Shown here: positions 35,969-48,700 of the stretch, piece by piece
Layout of the letters: each line of letters opens with the position of its first letter
Numbering within the stretch: position 1 is the first letter of the stretch
Assembly: GCF_954871325.1 (NCBI RefSeq)
Contig: NC_088777.1
Span: 12,873,366 to 12,937,365 of the forward strand
Source of the DNA: Gordionus sp. m RMFG-2023
Taxonomy: Eukaryota > Nematomorpha > Gordioida > Chordodea > Parachordodidae
Length of the DNA: 64,000 nucleotides
Direction: 5' to 3'
Made by a program: the position numbers and the translations under genes
The notes under the pieces: model-generated
Told to the model about the DNA's origin: nothing
What the model saw: the letters and a program-made list of their open reading frames with translations, nothing else
The model's database searches: none

Positions 35969-37855
35969 CATTGACGTACGCAGCGGGGGGGGCAGAGAGA
36001 CAAATCCCCCCCTCCCCCAAAGCCAAAAAATGCAGATGCCGGATATATTTTTAAAAAATATTATTGTTTATATTAATTTATATTTGTTAATATTTATTCG
36101 TATCTCATATTAAATATATATTTTATTACATTTATTATCACATTCATAAGTTATTTTATCAATTAATTTCGATTTCAAGTTTTCCGGCGTAATATTTACT
36201 TATTATTTTCAAATTTTTAGTGGCGTAATATTTATCTACCATTTTCAAATTTCTAGTCAAATAATAATTATTTCTGAAACTTCTGGTCCAACAGGGAAAA
36301 AGAAATTGCAACCTTGTCCAACGAGATAGAGCCTCTTTCATTAAGCACTAACAGCTATTAAGGAGTTAGAAGAGCCAATTATTTGCTATTACTGTAATAT
36401 CACAATGGCCTGAAAGAAATATTTCTTCAGAAGCAAGAAAATTATTGGATTCAATGCTTATTCCAAATTTTATTTCTCATTAGAATGTATTATTTAATTA
36501 TATAACTATTTTAAATATTACTTTTCAAAAACATGACATTGATTTGATTAAGAAGATGAGAATAGCGGATAGCATTTTATCAGAACATAAGGAAATTAGG
36601 GCTAATGTTGATGAAGAATTTCATATTTTATAGGTTATTGTTGAGTCAAAAGCAGAGCTATACGTGTTTAATATTTGTCTCCCTCGACTTGTAGCAAGGC
36701 AAGCATCGTTAAATAGGATCAGTAAAAGAGTATATCTTAGATGCAGATACATTTATAACCCAAATAAATGAATTTTTAATTCATCATGCAGCACTTACAT
36801 TTGCAAATATTACTTCCACAAAAGCCTTCCCAACCTTTTTCAGATCGTGATAGAAAAAAAAATATTTGTTAGATTTTTATTATGAAGATGTTAAAGTATC
36901 TTATGATGCCTTACTAGCTGAATAACTATGTTTATAAGATTAACTATAGTTAATATAGTCCCAAAAAATGCTATGGATGCTCTGCATTATTTCAAACACA
37001 TTTTAGATTAAATTCCCAATGTATTAAAAGGGTTTATAAACTCTTTCCATTAGTAAACTAATGAGAGAACACTCTCTTTTTTAAAAATAATAACAGAGGC
37101 CTGCAGAAGTACCATTTGCAGGGCACGGCCCGGATTTTTTTTAAAGATTTTTTACGGCCCGGCCCGGGTTTTTTTTTAAAAAATTTTTAGGCCCGGCTCG
37201 GCTTTTTTTAATTAAATTTTCAGGCTCGGCCCGGCTTTTTTTAAAATAAAATTTTCAGGCCCGGCCCGGATTTTTTTAAAATAAATTATATTTATTTTAT
37301 ATTTTTATAGCTAATAATAACGATTTCAAATAGAGGCTGTTTTAAAAAATACAGCCCGGCCTGAGTGTTTTTTTTAAAATAATTAAGGCCCTGCTTGGGT
37401 GTTTTTTTAAGAAAATTTCGGGCCCGGCCCGGGTATATTTAAAAAATTAAAATACTGTCCGGCCCAGGGGCCGGGCCTGCAGGTCTCTGAAAAACATACC
37501 AAGAAGTACAACATGTGAAACTAGATTGAAAGGTTTGGATCTTTTGAATATTCATAGGCATTTGACAACAAGCAAGGATGAGATAATTGAAAATTAGCTC
37601 AATTCTAACGAAGACTGGAATACAATTATTCCTAAGAAACTTTTTTGTGTAAAGGCTCAAAAAATTCAAATTTCTATTTTGGGTCATGTGATTCTTTGCA
37701 TATAATTTTTTTATAATTCACATTAATTTAAAATTGTGTATTAGGAATAGTTATTAGTCCTAATAAATTTATGCTTGTTATTTTTAAAAAACAATAATAT
37801 TTCTTAAAAAAATTTATTATCCCTCCCCCCGACCAAATTCCTGCGTACGCGCCTG
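35969..37855 (+). mobile_element. hAT transposon (ZMYM/TTF-type look) inserted in the Helitron
   Basis: TCCTAATG is duplicated on both sides (35961-35968 and 37856-37863). Ends CATTGACGTACGCAG / CTGCGTACGCGCCTG pair over CGTACGCAG, followed by G and C runs. Plus-strand transposase traces include ending-type hATC blocks (TLSFLKIIT before, KTYQEVQHVKL after the MITE), with stops and frameshifts. The MITE at 37094-37489 splits the dimerisation domain. Confidence 0.8.
37094..37489. mobile_element. GC-rich MITE (CAGAGRCCTGCAG ends), innermost layer
   Basis: Ends CAGAGGCCTGCAG / CTGCAGGTCTCTG are inverted repeats. The interior is seven or so GGCCCGGCCCGG blocks alternating with poly(T/A), a striking composition for this window. 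No clean target duplication. Related ends occur at about 10.13 kb (CAGAGACCTGCAGAGGTACC) and 53.82 kb (AGACCTGCAGGCCCG). Confidence 0.75.
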
Positions 37856-38018
37856 TCCTAATGGGTTGGACTTAATGACATTGGTTGGACTTGACCTAAA
37901 TGGGGAGGGGGGGGGTTAAAAATAATATAAATTGGATATGATTTTTAAATAAAAGGTAACATCTTTCTTAAAAAACGAATAAAATTCTCCTTCTCTGTCA
38001 TTTTTGACGGGCTATCTA

Positions 38019-38022
38019 CTAG
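38019..38022 (+). other. Helitron 3' terminus CTAG
   Basis: CTAG is followed by T and preceded by a short hairpin (GTCATTTTTGAC) eight bases upstream. Same arrangement at 63903-63906. Confidence 0.6.
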
Positions 38023-39223
38023 TATATAATATAATTAAATAAATAAAATTTGTAGGCTCTAAATATCATTCTAGATAAAATGCAGGAAATTGTTGAAATA
38101 TAAAATATGGTGGAATGGAATTTGATAAAATATGATGTTGATAGATATTTTTTTAAAAAATAATATTTTAATATATTTCAAAAATTTTATATATTGCCTT
38201 TTAAGTAAAAAAGTAATTTTTAAAAGGATCAGGATCGAATATTAAAAAAAAATAATCCCGATCACGATCCTTAATTTAAGTCAGGATCATAAATCCGGGA
38301 AAATTGACAAATTTAGGATCGAATCCAGGATCGACGATCTTTTGATTCAATCCTTTAACAACTCTGGTTAAAGAATCCTTTAACTGATTAAAGAATCCTT
38401 TAACAACTCTGGTTAAAGTACAAAACTCTTATAATTAATATTAGAAGTGATGATGAATTTAGGAAACATAACTTAATTTCAGAAAATTTGTTAAAGATCT
38501 ATAAGAAGATTATTTTCTAAAAATTTTAGCCCAAAGAAATTTTTTTTTACAAAAAGCAATGATGATCTGAAAAAGAGTTATAATATTAATACTTTTGAAA
38601 TCAAAAAACAAGGGTGTGAAATTCAAATTTTTTGAAGAGAGGGAAATGTGCATAATAATATTTTATTTACATATTTTAACATCATGATGAAATTATTATT
38701 ATTATAAACATAAATAAAAATCGACGAATAAAAAAAAAGTAACTATTTAGCACTAAAACGCGAAAATAAATTAAACATTAAAAATATGATATAATAATTT
38801 TACTGATTCATAATTCCAATATTCGATTATTCAATTATTCAATTTTATTCATATTCTTTATATTAGTCCGAATTTAATATACTATTCCTTATTCATTTAT
38901 TCTAATATCCAATTCGATCAATTATTATTCCTAATTCATGACTGATTGATGATGATAACAATTTTGAAAACTGTAAATAATAACAACTGAGTGACAAGCA
39001 AGCTAGCATGACGAAATTAACGATTGACTAAAACAACTTGGTATTAACAAAAACGATTTGGACAAACCAATGTATAAAATCAAATACAATATAGAACAGC
39101 CAAAACGATATACCATTTGGACAACAAGCTCTCAATGATTTGATAGTTTATATCAATGATATGTTGTTATATATATCATTAGCTTACATGAATTTATGGG
39201 AAAACTTCTTGATAGAGGGAGAA

Positions 39224-39451
39224 TGTTGAATAATTCGTTTCATATTTTTGTATTGAGCATTTCTTATTTTTGTGTATTTGAATAATTGAGCTTGACTTTA
39301 TTTTTTTTATTTTTATAATTTTTAATTCTCTGTGAAGCTTTTAAATTGTACAAATAATTTTTGTAATGATATGTTTTACGAAGCAATATATATTTTAGAA
39401 ATAATATAATAAAATTATTGATCCACCATCATTTAGCTCTCTCAATAATGC
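39224..39451 (+). repeat. Right LTR of relic element, just upstream of MICAL
   Basis: Starts TGTTGAATAATTCG after a polypurine tract; right edge approximate. It ends about 130 bp before the MICAL start codon, so it lies in the proximal upstream region of that gene. Confidence 0.6.
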
Positions 39452-39584
39452 ATTATTATCATATATTTATAAGTGACCAAATTAATAATTATCGCGCCTT
39501 TCTATAGATCGCACTATATTCAAAAGATGTTGTTTTAGCAAACAACTGATTTGAATAGAAAAAACGTAAATGTAAATATTAATA

Positions 39585-39727
39585 ATGAGGAGAGATAGTT
39601 TAGTCTTGTCACAATTATTTGAATCATATATAAACGCCGATAGTTTTCTGGAAATTATATCTGTTTATAGGGAAATATGTGAACGTTTAAATTTATTCCC
39701 TAAAAGAGGCATACCATTTTATCAAAG
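39585..39727 (+). CDS. Mical: MICAL exon 1 (start codon)
   Basis: 47 codons plus 2 nt. It encodes [20 protein letters not shown] and ends FYQ-R, the segment that precedes the Rossmann fold in MICALs. The donor is AAG/GTTTAC. The frame stays open past the donor into the intron, but the MICAL similarity stops exactly there. Confidence 0.9.
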
Positions 39728-42700
39728 GTTTACAATTTTGTTTAATATAATGTACTTTTACATTATAACTAAAAATAATATTAAATTTTTAAGCAATATT
39801 TTTTTGAGAGTTTATTGTTGCCTTTTCTGGTTTATAAATCTAAAAAGTACTTTTCAGGTCATTTTAGTGTATGAATTTTGGATAATTATTAAGGGTGGAT
39901 AGATATCAATGAAAAAAATGCACAATTCATTTTGGCAATAATTAATATTGCTGAAAACCTATAATTAATATTGAAAGACAAAAACTAAAATATCTTTGGA
40001 TTTAGCATTTTTACAAGTTATTCATGAGAATTATTTATTACATACTAGTTACATTTTAAAAGTTAGTTAAATTTCAAAAGTGACTTGTTGCAAGTTACTT
40101 TATAAATAATTTAATTTCATTATTTTATTATATAAAATTTTTACAAATTTTAATTACAGGAAATTAAATCAAAATTAACAAAAGAGAAATCATTCTAAAA
40201 AAATTTACCATATAATTATTTGCATTAAAAAAAATAATAATGATCCGCATTGAGCCTAATTTTTTGAGCATGTCCCAAAAAATTTATCTAGCCCGATCCC
40301 AAACATATTTAAACCTAACCAAGACCAGCCTGAATTTTTTAAAAAATAAGACCTTACACACCCTGAGCCAAATTATTTTTTACAGTTCTTCTAGCTAAGA
40401 TTTGCAGATCCTTAAAAATATATAACACATAATATTTCTTTTTTTAAAATAAAAATATCAGCTTTGTATTTTTAATCTGACTGTAACTAAACTATTTTCA
40501 AACTTTTTGTCTAAATGTATGTTAGTTTTTCTCCAAAAATTATCTTCTCTAGACTAAACACATGTTTTGCAGGAATGCTTTATCTAGTAAGGCATTATAA
40601 TAAATAGTGATTTTTTAAATTTGGCAAATCTTATAAAGATTATAAATGACATATATGTATCCATTATTTAACATATTTTTAAAAGTAACTTGAAAATAAT
40701 CACTTACTACTTGAATATAAAAATTGTATTGAATCGGAATCTTATAAGAATTTTTTTTTACGATATTTTACCTTAAAAAATAATTTGAAAATAATATTTA
40801 ATTTTGAGCCAAACTTGAATCAAGTTTAAACAGTTTTTTTCAATATTCCAAACAAAACATTAAAATTCTTGGTACAATCAAAATGCTGATATATTTATTT
40901 TATTAATATTATGGGTCATTTCAAGTCATTGCTAATCTGACTCCTTGAGATTTTGATATAATTTTATATGTAACCAAGTATGCTTAACTAACAGTGTTTA
41001 TAAATTTTAAACTCATGGTCCTTATATTTTTGCAGATATCAAGTATCAAAGTATGAAATTATCCTTCATTAAAAATTTACTAAAAACTCCAAATAATATT
41101 AATTTTTTTTAAAAATATTTTAAATTTTTCTTAATATGGTGGTACATTTAACACCATTCTAAAACAAATCTCACTAAGCCCAATCCAATTTATATATATA
41201 TCTATATAAAAAAAAATTTGAATGTCCAGACTATTTCATGAGGAAAATCGATAAAAATAAAAACAAGGTTTAATAGATAGGGTTAGAAAACTATTTTGGA
41301 AAATATGATATAATAAGATGTTATTTACTGTTTTTTAATAATTTTTTACCAATAAATATAATTATAGATTCTTAACTATAATAAGAAAATATAAAAACAT
41401 TATAAATAATATTAGAACAATTGATTAAAAATTATGCTAAAAACAATATTTGTATTTTAATGTTTATATCGATTTCTTTCAACCATTAAAGTAATAACTT
41501 GGCATTTCAAAATTTTTATACAGATATAGATTAGTCTTAGTGATATTTGCTAAATTTCTTAGAAGAATCCCACTATTTTTTTATAAGGATTTCAAGCGTT
41601 AGAAAGGGGTTGAATAGACAGCCATAATAAATAAAAATTCAAATTAATTTTTCATGCTTTGATCCTTGATATCTCCAAGGATGCTAAAATTTTACAATGC
41701 TTTCGTTACGAATTAGTTTATATACAAAATTTCCTCTAAACTCCAAGTGATCCCGCCAAAATTATGTTATCTACTAATCGAATTCACATATAATACCCAT
41801 ATTTATCACGTTTTTTTTTCGAAAATAGATATAAATCAATATATTTTTAGATTAATTTATTTTTTTATAGATTGAAAAGCAAGATTAAATGCTGGAAAGC
41901 TTTAGCTCTATGGACGAAGCTTGATAAAAAATGTTCTCAAAAAGTTTACAGGCAACCTAATAGCTGCCAAAATATCAACGTAATACAATTTTTTTTGTGC
42001 AATTATGATTTTAAAATTTCCCTAAAATAGGAATATTTCTAATAATTTAATTTTTTGCTGATTTTAAAATACAAACAAATAATCACATAATGCTTCTGCA
42101 TGTCAATATCATTACTAGAATTTTTTTATATTTATTCTAATTAAAATGACTTGAAATGCAAATTCTTAAAACAAATTACATTACCATTTAAAAGATGTCA
42201 ATATCATTACTAGAATTTTTTTATATTTAATTTAATTAAAATGACTTGAAATGCAAATTCTTAAAACAAATTACATTACTATTTAAAAGTATAAAGGTAA
42301 TATCCAATTATTTAATCCATATTAAATTTAGACAAAATTATGATATTTTGATATTGCCCACAGTTTAATTTAGGGATGTGTACCCTTCGGCAAAAAAATG
42401 GTTTAGGTTCGGGTGCAGTAAGAAAATTTAAAAAGGGTCCGAGTTCAGGGAACATAAAACATGACTCGACTTTTTTCCATTCATTCATTTTTATACTTCA
42501 CATTCATAAATTACAAATAAAAAATTTAAAAGTGTGGCTAGATTTCCTCCAGAGGTTAGAGTTAGAGATGACTCTGGGGTAAAAGATACCATTGATCGTT
42601 CTCAGGCAATTGTTATAAAAGATTGGATGCGTCTTAAGTCGGTTTTGTTAGCTTCCCATATATCACCTCCGTATAATAAAATGGGGATGATCGTTGAGTT

Positions 42701-45700
42701 GAATAGCCTCAACCTCATAAAAACTGATATTTCTTTGGACTTCCACATTTTCATATACATGTAGAACGCTTTTTTCGCTTTTTGTGTTCTAATCTTCAAT
42801 TCCTCCTTGCATTCGCCTTTGTAGTTGAGCGTCACTCCGAGGTATTTGATTTTGTCTACTTTTTTGATTACGTATTCACCTACCAGAAGACTTTGGAGTG
42901 GTGGTGTATTTGGCGAGGGGAGAATAACCGTTTTGTTGAAGTTTATCTTTAGACCAACTCTAAGGCTTAGTTTTAATCAGAAAAATCAGTCTCGGTCTCT
43001 TCAATGTTTTTTGATATCACGACTAAATCATCGGCATATGAAACAATCCTATTAGCAAAGTGAAGTTTTTCATTTGACCCGAGGTCTGCCAAATCAGCTG
43101 CAGCATTTACCTCTTTTATGATCTTATTTATTATGATATTGAAGAGAAGCGGTGATAGAGTACAACCCTGTTTTACGCCTTTTTTTGTTTTGAAATAGGG
43201 GGATACTTTATCATTTATTTTGATACACGATGTAAGTTTGGAGTAATGGTTCCTAAGGTGAAAATAATGTTCGATTCAATGCCGCAATCGGATACTGCTA
43301 CCCATAACCCTGAATTCATAGTGAGAGCGATTGCTATCGCGATTTAAGTCGCGATTTTGCAGCGACTGATCAGCTGGATCGATCGCAGCGATTTACATTC
43401 ATAGTTCTAAGCGATTATATTAATTCACAAAATGAGAGCCGCCATATTATTTCTCTTACCCTGAATTCATAGTGGCGCAATTGCGATTGCGATTTAGACG
43501 CGATAAATACAAAATACAGTAAATATGATATCTCATTCATAGTTACCGATCGCGCGATTTGATACGCGAAAGTAAATCGCCGCGATTTTTTCAAAACACA
43601 AATCATTTTGTGTTTATCGCGAAGATTTTGAAATATTGCTTCGTTAAATACACATTTTGGTTAATTTATCTTAAAATTTAAGATTTAGCGCTATTTTTAA
43701 ATTATTTGAAATGAATTCAATGGTTACATTTTTTGATGATGTAAAATCAAAGAATCATCAAGGTAAAATTATGATTTAAATTAAAAAATTTTTTTTTAGA
43801 AAATAGATAAAACAGCTTTTATAGTATCAGTTAAAGAATATGAATGTTTTATAATAAACAATAATTTATATAAAAATATTATATACAAGAATAATATTTG
43901 GGAATTATTAGCCCACCAGTATAATATGCCCAGTAATAATTTTGCATATATATTATATTTATAAACCTTTTTAGATTCATCTCTCAAAGCTCTTTGGAAA
44001 AATCTAAGAGATTGTTTCATGAGAGAAAGACTAAAAATGACCAAACTTAAGAGTGGGTCACAGGCAGACCATCATATTTCATGGCCATACTACCAGGATA
44101 TGCTATTCCTGGTATAAACTGTAACACCAAGGTTACAGTTATCCTCTTTAGATATGGGGGAAGGATCTATTCCAAAAGATGTAAATAATATCTTTAATGA
44201 AATTATTGGGGAGACAAATGAATGTAAAATATAACATTTGAATTGGTAATATATTTTTTATTTAGTTGATTGTATTGATAGTGATCTTATAATAGATACT
44301 ATTATTCCTAAAGGACCCCATTACAGCTTAGTAATGAGTGTGGTAATTATAAATTTTAAAAATATACATTATTTATATTTAAGAATCTATTTTTTCTGAC
44401 TCTATTATTTCATCTTGTAAATATCCTAAGAGAAGGAATAATGATATAGGTAATTTATATTTATTATTTACTTTATAGAAAATTTTAAAATAGATGAAAT
44501 AAAAACTTTACTAAAATTAGAACATGAAAAAACGAAATTGGAATTAGAGATGACTAAAAATAGATATAATGAATATGCAATATGTCATGTAATGAGAGAG
44601 AAATTAGACAGATGCAGTATTCAAGAGAAGAAAGATCTTTCTGATCAAATGTATGATCTCATACGCAACTTTAATTAAATAAAATTATTTTGTATATATT
44701 TTTATTATGAAATAGATATTTTGTGTATATTTATATTATTTTAAATAGATATTTTGTATACATTCATATTATTTGAAATAAAATTATATACTATTGAACA
44801 GAGTTGGGCAGGTCCTCTGGAAAAAGAATCTAGATACAGATTCTTTGTGAAAAAATGAATCTTAGATACAGATACTACTATCTTTTTCAAAATATCAAAA
44901 AGATACAAGATAAAAGATACTTGTATCTTTTGCCTATTTAGAGTATCTTAAATATAAGATACTTTTAAATTATCATTACCAATTAAGTTAGAATAGTTTG
45001 TAAAATACAGTTTTTATTATTTATTTGTGAAGAACATAACATTACCATAATAAGAATAAATATTTGCAAGAATTAATAAAATATTTAATGATGAGTTGAT
45101 TATAATAATCAGGCATTTTAATATTAGTATTAGTCCATTCTTAGCATAGATAGGGAAGGGAGACTAGTATTGGAGTTGAAATATTAATTTGCAAAAGAGT
45201 ATTTAAAATAAATTCATTATTTTATAAGATAATCAAATTTTTAAAATATTTATAATTAGACCTTTGCCATTTTGGCATACTTAACATTGTGCCAAAACTA
45301 AATAACCTTTCAATTGGAGCTGATGAAGGTATTGCAATATTATATTTATAAAAAATTTCTTTAATGGAAGGATAATAATTAAACATTTATTTTTATTATA
45401 ATATGTATAAAATACAAAACAAGATATTTATATAAAATAAGATTTGATTAAATTTATAAATATCTATAATATGGGATTTTTATATAAATATAAACATAAT
45501 AAATTTCTATTAAACTTTGCAATATTTGTTGCTGATTTAATAGATTGTTGATTAAATAAGTGAATTAAAGGGGATAATTTTTTTTTAAGGTTGATAGGAA
45601 TATATTTTTCCTTATCAATTATAAAGTTATGGAGTAAAGTACATGTTTGTATTATATTTTCTGTTAGCTGTAATCATATGTTGGGTCACCAAAGTTTGCC

Positions 45701-48700
45701 ATATAGCTTTGCAAGTGGTCCTAACAATTTTTTGGATTGTAGATATTCCCATTTTGAATGAATAAGCTAAGGTAGGATATCTACAGCCTGTAGCTAAATA
45801 TCTAAATAAAAAATATATTTAAATAATAAATTGCTTTATTTTTACCATAAACAAACCATTAGCTTTTCTTCAACACTTATTGGATATTTTATAAAATTTG
45901 TGGATGTTGTAAGCAATATTGGTTTTACATGCTCAAGTATGTAATAAAAGGTTTCCTAAATTAAAATGATTTATAGATAAAATAGAATAAAATTACTTTG
46001 GTCATCCTCATATAATTGAAAAATTTAACCTTATTTTATAAGAGTTTAGGAAAGAGAATGTAAAATTCGCCCTCTTTTCTTTTATTAATATTAAGATTGT
46101 TTAATCTCCTCCTCTTCAATATTATTTTGTATAACCCTGAATTCATAGTGAGAGCGATTGCGATCGCGATTTCGCAGCGACTGATCAGCTGGATCGATTG
46201 CAGCGATTTACATTCATAGTGCTAAGCGATTATATTAATTCACAAAATGAGAGCCGCCATATTATTTCTCTTATACAAAATAATATTGAAGAGGAGGAGA
46301 TTAAACAATCTTAATATTAATAAAAGAAAAGAGACATTCTCTTTCCTAAACTCTTAAAAAATAAGGTTAAATTTTTCAATTATATGAGGATGACCAAAGT
46401 AATTTTATTCTATTTTATCTATAAATCATTTTAATTTAGGAAACCTTTTATTACATACTTGAGCATGTAAAACCAATATTGCTTACAACATCCACAAATT
46501 TTATAAAATATCTAATAAGTGTTGAAGAAAAGCTAATGGTTTGTTTATGGTAAAAATAAAGCAATTTATTATTTAAATATATTTTTTATTTAGATATTTA
46601 GCTACAGGCTGTAGATATCCTACCTTAGCTTATTCATTCAAAATGGGAATATCTACAATCCAAAAAATTGTTAGGACCACTTGCAAAGCTATATGGCAAA
46701 CTTTGGTGACCCAACATATGATTACAGCTAACAGAAAATATAATACAAACATGTACTTTACTCCATAACTTTATAATTGATAAGGAAAAATATATTCCTA
46801 TCAACCTTAAAAAAAAATTATCCCCTTTAATTCACTTATTTAATCAACAATCTATTAAATCAGCAACAAATATTGCAAAGTTTAATAGAAATTTATTATG
46901 TTTATATTTATATAAAAATCCCATATTATAGATATTTATAAATTTAATCAAATCTTATTTTGTATTTTATATAAATATCTTGTTTTGTATTTTATACATA
47001 TTATAATAAAAATAAATGTTTAATTATTATCCTTCCATTAAAGAAATTTTTTATAAATATAATATTGCAATACCTTCATCAGCTCCAATTGAAAGGTTAT
47101 TTAGTTTTGGCACAATGTTAAGTATGCGAAAATGGCAAAGGTCTAATTATAAATATTTTAAAAATTTGATTATCTTATAAAATAATGAATTTATTTTAAA
47201 TACTCTTTTGCAAATTAATATTTCAACTCCAATACTAGTCTCCCTTCCCTATCTATGCTAAGAATGGACTAATACTAATATTAAAATGCCTGATTATTAT
47301 AATCAACTCATCATTAAATATTTTATTAATTCTTGCAAATATTTATTCTTATTATGGTAATGTTATGTTCTTCACAAATAAATAATAAAAACTGTATTTT
47401 ACAAACTATTCTAACTTAATTGGTAATGATAATTTAAAAGTATCTTATATTTAAGATACTCTAAATAGGCAAAAGATACAAGTATCTTTTATCTTGTATC
47501 TTTTTGATATTTTGAAAAAGATAGTAGTATCTGTATCTAAGATTCATTTTTTCACAAAGAATCTGTATCTAGATTCTTTTTCCAGAGGACCTGCCCAACT
47601 CTGTTCAATAGTATATAATTTTATTTCAAATAATATGAATGTATACAAAATATCTATTTAAAATAATATAAATATACACAAAATATCTATTTCATAATAA
47701 AAATATATACAAAATAATTTTATTTAATTAAAGTTGCGTATGAGATCATACATTTGATCAAAAAGATCTTCCTTCTCTTGAATACTGCATCTGTCTAATT
47801 TCTCTCTCATTACATGACATATTGCATATTCATTATATCTATTTTTAGTCATCTCTAATTCCAATTTCGTTTTTTCATGTTCTAATTTTAGTAAAGTTTT
47901 TATTTCATCTATTTTAAAATTTTCTATAAAGTAAATAATAAATATAAATTACCTATATCATTATTCCTTCTCTTAGGATATTTACAAGATGAAATAATAG
48001 AGTCAGAAAAAATAGATTCTTAAATATAAATAATGTATATTTTTAAAATTTATAATTACCACACTCATTACTAAGCTGTAATGGGGTCCTTTAGGAATAA
48101 TAGTATCTATTATAAGATCACTATCACAATCAACTAAATAAAAAATATATTACCAATTCAAATGTTATATTTTACATTCATTTGTCTCCCCAATAATTTC
48201 ATTAAAGATATTATTTACATCTTTTGGAATAGATCCTTCCCCCATATCTAAAGAGGATAACTGTAACCTTGGTGTTACAGTTTATACCAGGAATAGCATA
48301 TCCTGGTAGTATGGCCATGAAATATGATGGTCTGCCTGTGACCCACTCTTAAGTTTGGTCATTTTTAGTCTTTCTCTCATGAAACAATCTCTTAGATTTT
48401 TCCAAAGAGCTTTGAGAGATGAATCTAAAAAGGTTTATAAATATAATATATATGCAAAATTATTACTGGGCATATTATACTGGTGGGCTAATAATTCCCA
48501 AATATTATTCTTGTATATAATATTTTTATATAAATTATTGTTTATTATAAAACATTCATATTCTTTAACTGATACTATAAAAGCTGTTTTATCTATTTTC
48601 TAAAAATTTTTTTTTAATTTAAATCATAATTTTAACTTGATGATTCTTTGATTTTACATCATCAAAAAATGTAACCATTGAATTCATTTCAAATAATTTA

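Larger units (their letters stand above)
32281..38022 (+). mobile_element. Helitron-derived tract (Rep fragment to 3' terminus), interrupted
   Basis: A degraded Helitron N-terminal-like domain at about 34.93-35.32 kb and a Helitron-type 3' end at 37991-38022 lie on the same strand. The 3' end is a GTCATTTTTGAC hairpin, eight bases, then CTAG before T. The hAT at 35969-37855 interrupts the tract. The 5' end was not found; 32281 is only where repeat-like modules begin. Those modules include AAGCAACTAT-x-ATCCTGGTAA at 32.38, 32.50 and 32.94 kb. Confidence 0.55.
31489..38411 (-). mobile_element. Large hAT element (about 6.9 kb with nested insertions)
   Basis: The 8-bp direct repeat GTTAAAGT flanks it (31481-31488 and 38412-38419). 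Ends CAAACTTGTTAATCGATCC and AATCCTTTAACAACTCTG match the hAT at 1723-2806 (CAGAGTTGTTAA). Both subterminal regions carry CCCGATCACGATC / GGATCGAATCC repeats (31497-31620 and 38221-38360). A hATC remnant lies on the minus strand near 31750-31870. The right end carries a partial duplication of its own terminus. Most of its length is younger insertions. Confidence 0.78.
30108..39451 (+). mobile_element. Relic LTR retrotransposon, interrupted by a large hAT nest
   Basis: Two direct repeats of about 230-255 bp (30108-30363 and 39224-39451) both begin TGTTGAATAAT and share blocks such as TTATTTTTGTGTATTTGAATAATTGAGC and the GCAATATATATTTTAG region. A purine tract (GATAGAGGGAGAA, 39211-39223) sits directly before the right repeat, as a polypurine tract would on the plus strand. 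The repeats are visibly diverged, so the insertion is old. The interior is decayed, without long frames, and is a fossil. Family is uncertain (a small copia-like element is possible). The hAT at 31489-38411 interrupts it. Confidence 0.6.
43459..46133 (+). repeat. Left arm of 5.6-kb palindrome
   Basis: Begins CCCTGAATTCATAGTGGCGC and ends AATATTATTTTGTATA. It pairs with 46272-48933 with only scattered differences, such as a short indel near 44274. Confidence 0.9.
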
